From: Nocardiopsis gilva YIM 90087
Lineage (GTDB): Bacteria; Actinomycetota; Actinomycetes; Streptosporangiales; Streptosporangiaceae
Assembly (NCBI RefSeq): GCF_002263495.1
Contig: NZ_CP022753.1
Span: forward strand, 4,030,001 to 4,094,000
DNA: 64,000 nucleotides
Direction: 5' to 3'
Positions 55,102 through 62,023 of the stretch are shown in pieces (position 1 is the first letter of the stretch; every line of letters begins with the position of its first letter). The notes below the pieces were generated by a model. The model was not told the DNA's origin. It ran no database searches and saw only the letters and a list, made by a program, of their open reading frames with translations. Made by a program: the position numbers and the translations under genes.

Positions 55102-56250
55102 TCACACGGGCCGGTCGGTCCCGGCTGTCGGCGCCGGACCGTTCGGCGTCGGCCCCTCGGGTGCCGGACCGGTGTCCGCTGGCGCGGCCTCGGCCGGCCC
55201 AGGTTCCCGCGGGGGTACCGCGGCACCGCCCCTGTGCAGCTTGATGCCGACCCAGCAGGCGGCGAGGAGGACGACCCCGGCCGTCAGCAGGATCGGCGCC
55301 GCGCCGATCGCTCCACCGGTGAGGTCCCAGACGACCTCCGTCACGCCCACGGTGATCCCGAGGATCCCGAACACGAGCAGCACCGCCGCCCGTTCCCACC
55401 AGTAGAAGCCAAGGCACAGCGCCGCCGTAGCCAGCGTCAGCACGTAGCCCAGCATCGACGTGTCCTCCTGGGCGAGCAGGAACTGCGCGCCGAAGAGGCT
55501 CATCCCCACTCCCAGGCCGATGCCGAGCCTGCGTTCGACCAACGCTCCCCATGCGGACAGAGCGGCCCATGCCGCACCCAACACGACCAAAGTCAGCCCT
55601 GTGGCAAGCGTGACGTCGGTGGTCTCCGTCAAGAGCGCGTTGAACGTCACTAGGACGAGCGCCCCGCTCATCCACCAGCTGACCACCAGCACCGCGGCAG
55701 AGGGCAGCACCGCGTATCCGGAGAGGGCGACCCCCAACCCGACCAGCGGGGCGACCCACTCCAGCCCCTCCGCGTCCTCGAGCCCGACGCTCATGGCGCC
55801 CGCCGTGGTCACCGCGGCCAAGGAGAACAGCACGCCGGTGACGCGGCGGCGCACAGTGGGAACCGCCGGACCCGCCGAGAGCCCCCGAAGCCGCCCGGCC
55901 AGCGAGTCCGGTCCGAGCGCCACGCTCGGGCCACCGGACATGACCAGCCCGGAAACCGCGGCGACCACGGCAATGGCGACGAGCAGCAGCACACGCATCG
56001 TGCCGTCCAAGTCCTGCCAGGCCGTGGCAAGGAGCGCGAAAACACCGGTCAGCACCAGGCCGCCACCGGCGTACCCGGCGATCTCGGCCCAGCGGACGAG
56101 CGTCCGACCACCTCCGCCTCCCACCCCGGCACGACGGAGCGCCGCTCCCACCGCGGCCGCCTGCTCGGCCGAGATCACGCCCTCGGCCACCAGCCGGCGC
56201 AGGACCTCCTCCCGCGCCTCGGAGTCACGGGCCCGCGCATCACTGGTCAT
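55102..56250 (-). CDS. DUF2157 domain-containing membrane protein
   Basis: A 382-residue protein from ATG 56250 (GAGGAC upstream; another ATG five codons earlier). The cytoplasmic N-terminus carries the DUF2157-type segment EEVLRRLVAEGVISAEQAAAVGAAL. About ten TM helices follow (GYAGGGLVLTGVFALLATAW, LLLVAIAVVAAVSGLVM, VLFSLAAVTTAGAMSVGL, TLATAALCLGFYWWERAAVL). The C-terminal tail is Pro/Ala-rich. Function unknown. It converges on tex. Confidence 0.82.
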   Translation of the reverse strand: MTSDARARDSEAREEVLRRLVAEGVISAEQAAAVGAALRRAGVGGGGGRTLVRWAEIAGYAGGGLVLTGVFALLATAWQDLDGTMRVLLLVAIAVVAAVSGLVMSGGPSVALGPDSLAGRLRGLSAGPAVPTVRRRVTGVLFSLAAVTTAGAMSVGLEDAEGLEWVAPLVGLGVALSGYAVLPSAAVLVVSWWMSGALVLVTFNALLTETTDVTLATGLTLVVLGAAWAALSAWGALVERRLGIGLGVGMSLFGAQFLLAQEDTSMLGYVLTLATAALCLGFYWWERAAVLLVFGILGITVGVTEVVWDLTGGAIGAAPILLTAGVVLLAACWVGIKLHRGGAAVPPREPGPAEAAPADTGPAPEGPTPNGPAPTAGTDRPV

Positions 56251-56440
56251 CTTCGCCGTCCTCATTCTCGAACGCCGCAGCGGTCCGCGCCCGGTGATCG
56301 GGCACGGACCGCTTACGGCTGTCGCTGGACACCTACCCTCGCGATCTCCATCTCACCGCGCACACGGGCGGGGCCGCCTGAGTACGGGTACTCAGATCGC
56401 GCGGCCGGTTCCGGCCACCAGGGGCGCCGGTTGCGACGAA

Positions 56441-57520
56441 TCAGGCCGCCTGGGCCGCATCGCGGATCGGCGTACCGACGCTGTGCAGGTGGCGCATGGC
56501 CTCGACGTGCGAGCGGATGAACCCGGTCTCGTGATACGGGATCCCGATCTCGGCGCAGTACTCCCGCACGATCGGCTGCGCGCGGCGCAGGTGCGGGGTG
56601 GGCATGTTCGGGAACAGGTGGTGCTCGATCTGGTAGTTGAGGCCGCCCATGGCGTTGTCGATGAGCCAGCCGCCCCTGACGTTGCGCGAGGTCAGTACCT
56701 GCTTGCGGAGGAAGTCGAGCTTCTCGCCCTTCTTCAGGGTGGGCATGCCCTTGTGGTTGGGGGCGAAGACGTTGCCGAGGTAGACGCCGAACAGGGCCTG
56801 GTTGATCGCGATGAACAGGACGGCCTTGCCGGGCGACATCACGGAGAACACGATGGCCAGGTAGATCGCGAAGTGACCGAAGAGGAGGGCGCCCTCCAGC
56901 CAGCGCTGCTTCATGTAGGGCTGGAACAGGGCCCGCACGCTCTGCGCGTGCAGGTTCAGGCCCTCCAGAGTGAGCAGCGGGTAGAAGAGGAAGGCCTGGA
57001 AGCGGCCGATAAAGCGGGGCAGGCCCTTGGCTTCGCCGGCCTGGTCGGTGGACCAGACGAGGACGTCGGGGTTGACGTCGGGGTCGAGGTCCTCGTGGTT
57101 CGGGTTGGCGTGGTGCCGGGTGTGCTTGTCCTGCCACCACCCGTAGCTCATGCCGATGCCGAGGTTGCCGACGAGGCGGCCGCACACCTCACTGGGGACG
57201 CGGGTGCGGAACACCTGGCGGTGGGCCAGGTCGTGGGCGACCAGTGCGACCTGGCCGAACATGGCGGCGAGGAAGACCGCCGCCAGCATCTGCCACCAGG
57301 AGTCGCCGAGGACGAACACGGCCGCCCAGCCCGCGGCGAAGAGAAGGCCGATGCTGCTCAGCCGCAGGGCGTAGTAGTGGAAGGGCGCGCGATCGAGCAG
57401 GCCGGCGGCGCCGACGCGCTGCGACAGTCGGGCGAAGTCGCTCCCCCGTCCCGACGGTGAGCGGCGTCGTGTCCGGGCATCGGGCTCGATCGGGCTGCTG
57501 TTCACTCCGGTGGCGGGCAA
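56441..57520 (-). CDS. Membrane fatty acid desaturase (acyl-CoA/acyl-lipid type)
   Basis: A 359-residue di-iron desaturase. The three histidine boxes are intact: HDLAH (about 96-100), HTRHH (about 133-137) and QIEHH near residue 300, the last with Gln instead of His as in front-end-type desaturases. No cytochrome b5 domain is fused, so an external ferredoxin or reductase is needed. TM pairs flank the boxes (LRLSSIGLLFAAGWAAVFVL; FGHFAIYLAIVFSVM). The start is TTG 57520, supported by GAGGAGG seven bases upstream. It introduces double bonds in membrane acyl chains; regiospecificity is unknown. Confidence 0.9.
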   Translation of the reverse strand: MPATGVNSSPIEPDARTRRRSPSGRGSDFARLSQRVGAAGLLDRAPFHYYALRLSSIGLLFAAGWAAVFVLGDSWWQMLAAVFLAAMFGQVALVAHDLAHRQVFRTRVPSEVCGRLVGNLGIGMSYGWWQDKHTRHHANPNHEDLDPDVNPDVLVWSTDQAGEAKGLPRFIGRFQAFLFYPLLTLEGLNLHAQSVRALFQPYMKQRWLEGALLFGHFAIYLAIVFSVMSPGKAVLFIAINQALFGVYLGNVFAPNHKGMPTLKKGEKLDFLRKQVLTSRNVRGGWLIDNAMGGLNYQIEHHLFPNMPTPHLRRAQPIVREYCAEIGIPYHETGFIRSHVEAMRHLHSVGTPIRDAAQAA

Positions 57521-58104
57521 GGTCGTTCCTCCTCGGCAAGGGGGCTCCCGCGTCCGGCACGGTCGCGAACTGGGAGACACAGAAAGATGGGGGGCAGCGC
57601 CTGGTGCGAAACGCTGGGTCGTGGGGGTGGGCGGGTGGGGTCAGCCAGCAGGCCCTATGACGCGGTCATAGGAACCCGCGGGGTCGTACGTTGCGATGCG
57701 AGCGGAGTCGGCCGACCGGTCACCGCGTCGATGGCACGTGCTCCCTCCCAGGCAATACGGAGATCGGCACCGTGTGCGCCCGAGCGCGCCGCCGGAACCA
57801 ACACCACCAACCTACGGAGCACGACGGGACAGCCGCCATGGCTCGGGCACGCCCTTGTCAGGGGGTGCTGGCACCCCCTTAGGACTTCTCCTCCGCACTG
57901 GTGTGCACCACGCCCGGGCCATCGGATCCTGTCACGCTCGTCACACTACCCGCTCCCCTGGCCATCCTTTGTCCACATGATCGGGCCGCGGCCGCCATCC
58001 GCACCCCTCCCCCACGTGCGGGGCGCTGGCACCACTTCGACAGAACCGCGAACACCTCCACCTGCTGGTGTACTTCGACGCACACGACACGGCAGACTGG
58101 CGCC
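57521..58104. other. 584-base divergent intergenic region
   Basis: It holds the promoters of the desaturase and of the hypothetical gene at 58105. A tight inverted repeat lies at 57860-57879. Several plus-strand frames pass through but lack coding character and start signals. Confidence 0.4.
57860..57879. repeat. 9-bp near-contiguous inverted repeat
   Basis: AGGGGGTGC and GCACCCCCT are separated by two bases. It may be an operator dyad or a small terminator; no neighbouring gene ends here, which favours an operator. Confidence 0.4.
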
Positions 58105-59439
58105 ATGCTGAGCGAACGAGAGGCGCTGACGGTACTGCGCCGGGAGAATCCCGAGCACGCCGAAGACGCGGCCGCCGCCATGGGCTGGCTGTCCAGCGGT
58201 GGCCTGGAGGGCATCGATCTGCTGCGCATGCAGGACTTCCTCTGGTACGCCCTGCCGGTCAAATGGATGATCAGCACGGAGAAACGTGTGCAGGTGGCCC
58301 ATGCGCTCGGTCGCCTGCTCAACCTGAACGGCCTGGAACGCTACGCGGCGGTCTGCGAGTCCAAGCTCACCGAGCAGATCCTGCGGATCTATGAGGAGGA
58401 GGGCCACGACGCCGGGGTGGCCGCGTACACCGAGGCCACCACCAGGAGTGGCTCGGTGCCCACCGCCACCCCGCTGCACACCTGGGGGACGCTGATGGGC
58501 CCCGAGGAGAACGCGGCGTTCGGTGACTGCGCGGCGGCGCTGGATCTGGCCCTGGCGTCGGGCGAGCTGCGGGTGGGCGGGCGCGGGTGGAAGAAGGCGC
58601 GCGAGGCGTTGCTCACACGTTGGCTCACCCAGGAGCGGCCCGAACTCGATGGCGCCTGCTGGCTGGAGCGCATCCACTCCGAGAGGTTGGAGACGTGGGT
58701 CGTGGAGCGCCACGGGGAGCGCTCCACCCTCGCGGGGGAACTGGCTCCGCGGCTGCTGGCCATGCCCTGCAAGGCCCCCGATCCGGCCCCGGACGGGGTG
58801 CTGCGCGCGCTCGGTTGGCTGCTGGGGCACAGCCGCGACCGGCTGCCGCTCACCGCACGGCACTACATCGCCCCGACGCTCGTCTCCGAGGCCGTCGACC
58901 TGTTCGGCTGGCGCGAGTGGCTCACCGGCCCGCTCAACCGGGAACTCGATGTCCTCCCTCTGCACACGCTGCGCACGCTCGCACAGCGCGAGATGCGCGC
59001 GATCCGCCGTGCCGGCACCTCCCTCGTCCTCACCAAGACGGGCGTCCGCATGCTGGAGGACCAGGACGTGTTCTGGCGGACCGCCACCGCCGCTGTCATC
59101 GGTCGCGAGGACGGCGAGCCCGACTTCGGTGTCGCCGTGCGGGAGGCGGCTCTTCTGGTTCTGCTCACCTCCACGCCGCGCACCGCCGACGAGCTGACGC
59201 GGCGGCTCACCTCGATGCTCGCGGAGGAGGGCTGGGCGTTCCGCGACGGGGGTGACCTCGGCGGGCCGATCCGGAGGGAGACCCACCGCTTCCGGTACCG
59301 GATGTGGGCGTTGGGCATGCTCGACGACGACTGCCTGGCGGACGAGCCGCCGGTGCTGACCGAAGGCGGCGAGATCACCGCGCTTGCCGCTTTGCGTGCA
59401 CGGGCACTGCGTCCCCGCTATCGGACCGACGTGGAGTAG
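58105..59439 (+). CDS. Conserved hypothetical protein, 444 residues
   Basis: A soluble, largely helical protein beginning MLSEREALTVLRRENPEHAE. It has a Trp/Leu-rich central part (LGWLLGHSRDRLPLTARHYIAPTLVSEAVDLFGWREWL) that I quote only by its ends LGWLLGHS and LFGWREWL, a segment LVLTKTGVRMLEDQDVFWRT resembling a winged-helix-like unit, and an Arg-rich C-terminus. No signal, TM or catalytic motif was recognised. Codon bias is strong over the whole length. It is followed by a region with a broken gene on the other strand. Confidence 0.7.
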   Translation: MLSEREALTVLRRENPEHAEDAAAAMGWLSSGGLEGIDLLRMQDFLWYALPVKWMISTEKRVQVAHALGRLLNLNGLERYAAVCESKLTEQILRIYEEEGHDAGVAAYTEATTRSGSVPTATPLHTWGTLMGPEENAAFGDCAAALDLALASGELRVGGRGWKKAREALLTRWLTQERPELDGACWLERIHSERLETWVVERHGERSTLAGELAPRLLAMPCKAPDPAPDGVLRALGWLLGHSRDRLPLTARHYIAPTLVSEAVDLFGWREWLTGPLNRELDVLPLHTLRTLAQREMRAIRRAGTSLVLTKTGVRMLEDQDVFWRTATAAVIGREDGEPDFGVAVREAALLVLLTSTPRTADELTRRLTSMLAEEGWAFRDGGDLGGPIRRETHRFRYRMWALGMLDDDCLADEPPVLTEGGEITALAALRARALRPRYRTDVE

Positions 59440-59584
59440 CCCGTGTCGTCTTGATCGAAACCCCCTTCTTTACAATGTAGATTTCGACAGGGGTCACCGA
59501 ATGCGGACCCCACGGGAACCACCGCCGGGCAGCGCGGCGCCACGACAAGCGAACATGACATCGACTCCTGGGCGGAACGGCCGA

Positions 59585-60100
59585 TCAGAGCCGAACGAAC
59601 AGGGTGCGGAACGTGCGCGCCAGGGCAAGGCCGTCGCAGCCGCCGTTGACGCGCCCATCTACCGTCAGCAGGATGCCCCCAGGTCGACCTCGAGTACGGC
59701 CGACGCGCTCCACACGTCGCCGGGCGCATAGGTCAGGCCGCTGGTGCGATCGACGTCGAGCGGATGCCACGCCTCCGGGAACACCGTCCGCGCGCCGCCG
59801 GTGTCCGCGCCGCTGCGTTCGCCGTCGTCCCCCTCGCTCTCCTCACTCTTCCTGCTCAGCGTTCCCTCGCCCAGGCCCCGCACTCGACGGCTCGCACAAG
59901 AGCACCCCCGCCTCCGCGCGATCGCCCGCCAGGTAGCACGGTACACCCGAGCTATCACCCAGAGTGGCGAAACGCGTCGACTCGAGCGACGAGGCCACCC
60001 GCACGGCCCGCCGGACGCGCCCCCGGCGAGCGCGCCCCCGCACGAGCAGCACCGGCCCTGGCCGCACCGATCCTCTATCCTGGTCGGCTGATACGACCAC
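59585..60100 (-). pseudogene. Probable hypothetical gene broken by frameshifts as sequenced
   Basis: Protein-like segments lie in successive frames: VASSLESTRFATLGDSSGVP and CYLAGDRAEAGVLLCEP (to about 59880), then FPEAWHPLDVDRTSGLTYAP with GDVWSASAVLEVDLG (to about 59680), then GILLTVDGRVNGGCDGLALA to the TGA at 59585. Restoring one G/C at 59676-59680 joins the last two. The first junction near 59864-59880 needs two restored bases or one removed. The product would be about 170 residues with no recognised domain. It diverges from the gene at 60209. True decay cannot be excluded. Confidence 0.4.
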
Positions 60101-60208
60101 CTGTCACCTCGACTGCCGCCACGACCACCACTGCCCTCGCGATCCGGCGTCGCGTCCGTCCACCGCAGGACGTGCACGTCGGCAGAACTAGAAAGACCAA
60201 CGCTCCTG

Positions 60209-62008
60209 GTGGACAGAGAAGACGACCCTTGGGGGACGATCGCCACCGAGCGCGAGGTCCTGGCCATCGCCCGCAGCGTCCCCTCGACCAACCGGCTCCT
60301 CGACGTCATCGGACTCTTCGGCGGGGACGACCGAATCCAGGTGACCTTCGTCGTGGACCCGGGCTCGGTCTCGGAGCCGGGCGTCCGGGGACTCCTCCAC
60401 GGGGCAGGGGTCATCCGGGTCGAGTCGTGGCAGCAGGTCCTCACCGATCAGGGGCGATTCGCCCTCGCACTCGCCGCGAGCCCCAAGGGACCCCTGCACG
60501 AGCTGGATCCCCCACTGGTGCTGATGCCGCACGGGGTCGGCCACAACCGGCGCGTCGGGGAGGCACCCGGGTCGCTCACCTCCGCGTCGGGACTCGACCC
60601 GTCGCAGCTCCTGCACGACGGCCGGGTCGTTGCGGACCGCCTCGCCCTGTCGCATGCGGAGCAGCTCGCCCGCCTGAGCCGGACCTGCCCGCCCGCGGCA
60701 CGGCACGGCGTCGTCGTGGGCGATCCGACCTTCGACCGGATGCTCGCGCATGCGGGGCGCCGCGACCGCTACCGGACAGCCCTCGGCGTCGGGGGAGGCG
60801 ACGGTCCCGGAGGCGCCGGATTCGAGGCCGGAGCCGGCGACGGAACCGATCGGCGATTCGTGGTGCTGTCGTCGACCTGGAATCGCGACTCACTGCTGGG
60901 AGCGGAGCGCGATCTCATCCGCGAGCTGCTCGCCGCGCTGCCCGTCGACCACTACCGCGTCGGCTTGATCGCCCATCCCAACGTCTGGTACCGGCACGGC
61001 CGGGCGATGCTGGAGCTGTGGTTCGCCGACGAGATCGAGGCGGGGCTTGTTCTCATTCCCCCGTACGAGGGCTGGCGGGTCGCCCTCGTCGCAGCCGACG
61101 TGGTCATCGGCGACCACGGGTCGGTGACCTTCTACGCGGCCGCTATCGGGCGTCCGGTCCTCGTGGCCGCGTTCGGCGACACCGAGCTGGATCCGGCCTC
61201 GCCACTGCTGACGTTCGGGCGCGGCGCCCGACGGATCGATCCGGGCGCCGATCTGGAAGAGCAGGTCCTCCGGGCGACGCAGAGCCGTCCCCCGTCCGTC
61301 GCCGACCTGCTGATCGAGCACCACGGCGGATCGGCGGAGCGGATGCGGGCCCTGCTGTACGGGCTGCTCGACCTTTCCGAGCCGCGAACGGCGGCGCGCT
61401 ACCTGACGCTCCCGGATCTCGAGGTCAAGGGCGAGGACGTCACGGCATGGCAGGTGGAGTTCAGCGCTCCCGCGGGTGGCCGCAGGGGACGCCCTACCGG
61501 AGCCACGGCCAGCGGCGTGGACGCCGATGCCGCCGTCTCCACCGATGTCCTGCTCCGCCGCTTCCCGGCAGGTGCGCCGTCACCCGCCGCACCCGACCCG
61601 GACCGCCTGCTCGTGGTCGACGCGGAGGACACGGTCATGCCGCGTTGGCAGTCCGCCCACGCCTGGTCGCGACGGCGCCCGTTGTCCGAGCACGAGGCGG
61701 TGCGATGGCTCGGAACCAAGCTCGCGGAGTACCCGAAGTCCCGCCTCGCCGCGGCCGCGACGGGTGACGGGCAGGCCCTGCTGATCGACCGGGAGGGGCG
61801 CGGATTCCGCGCCCGCTCGCGGTCGGGGCCGCTCGACGCCGCCGTGCTGGCCGCGGCCGCGGCCGGCTGGGCCCGGACCGGCTGGGCGTGGCATCCGTGG
61901 CGACGCGGCGTGCGGGTCGCCGTGGGCGATACCGAGATGCGGCTGCAAACGTCCCCCCCCCCCCGGACGATTTCCGTTTTCTGGGGCCGACGGGTAGGCG
62001 TGGGGTAG
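60209..62008 (+). CDS. GT-B-like protein (CDP-glycerol glycerophosphotransferase-like fold)
   Basis: A 599-residue protein from a GTG start. Residues 1-400 look like two Rossmann domains: VPSTNRLLDVIGLFGGDDRIQ, PPLVLMPHGVGHNRRV, FVVLSSTWNRDSLLG, YRVGLIAHPNVWY and the diagnostic VVIGDHGSVTFYAAAIGRPV, which resembles the donor-site loop of CDP-glycerol-type transferases. The last 180 residues are a separate domain (DTEMRLQ near the end). It lacks the basic surface patches and membrane helices of teichoic-acid enzymes, so catalysis is uncertain. The stop codon lies after a run of 12 C (61953-61964), so the last 15 residues may be wrong. Confidence 0.65.
   Translation: MDREDDPWGTIATEREVLAIARSVPSTNRLLDVIGLFGGDDRIQVTFVVDPGSVSEPGVRGLLHGAGVIRVESWQQVLTDQGRFALALAASPKGPLHELDPPLVLMPHGVGHNRRVGEAPGSLTSASGLDPSQLLHDGRVVADRLALSHAEQLARLSRTCPPAARHGVVVGDPTFDRMLAHAGRRDRYRTALGVGGGDGPGGAGFEAGAGDGTDRRFVVLSSTWNRDSLLGAERDLIRELLAALPVDHYRVGLIAHPNVWYRHGRAMLELWFADEIEAGLVLIPPYEGWRVALVAADVVIGDHGSVTFYAAAIGRPVLVAAFGDTELDPASPLLTFGRGARRIDPGADLEEQVLRATQSRPPSVADLLIEHHGGSAERMRALLYGLLDLSEPRTAARYLTLPDLEVKGEDVTAWQVEFSAPAGGRRGRPTGATASGVDADAAVSTDVLLRRFPAGAPSPAAPDPDRLLVVDAEDTVMPRWQSAHAWSRRRPLSEHEAVRWLGTKLAEYPKSRLAAAATGDGQALLIDREGRGFRARSRSGPLDAAVLAAAAAGWARTGWAWHPWRRGVRVAVGDTEMRLQTSPPPRTISVFWGRRVGVG
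61953..61964 (+). repeat. Homopolymer of 12 C within the 3' end of the GT-B-like gene
   Basis: The longest mononucleotide run seen in the window. As given, the frame ends at 62008; with one more C it reads PPPPDDFRFLGPTGRRG onward past the 3' end of the convergent gene. Confidence 0.9.
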
Positions 62009-62023
62009 CCGCCGGAGCCGACC

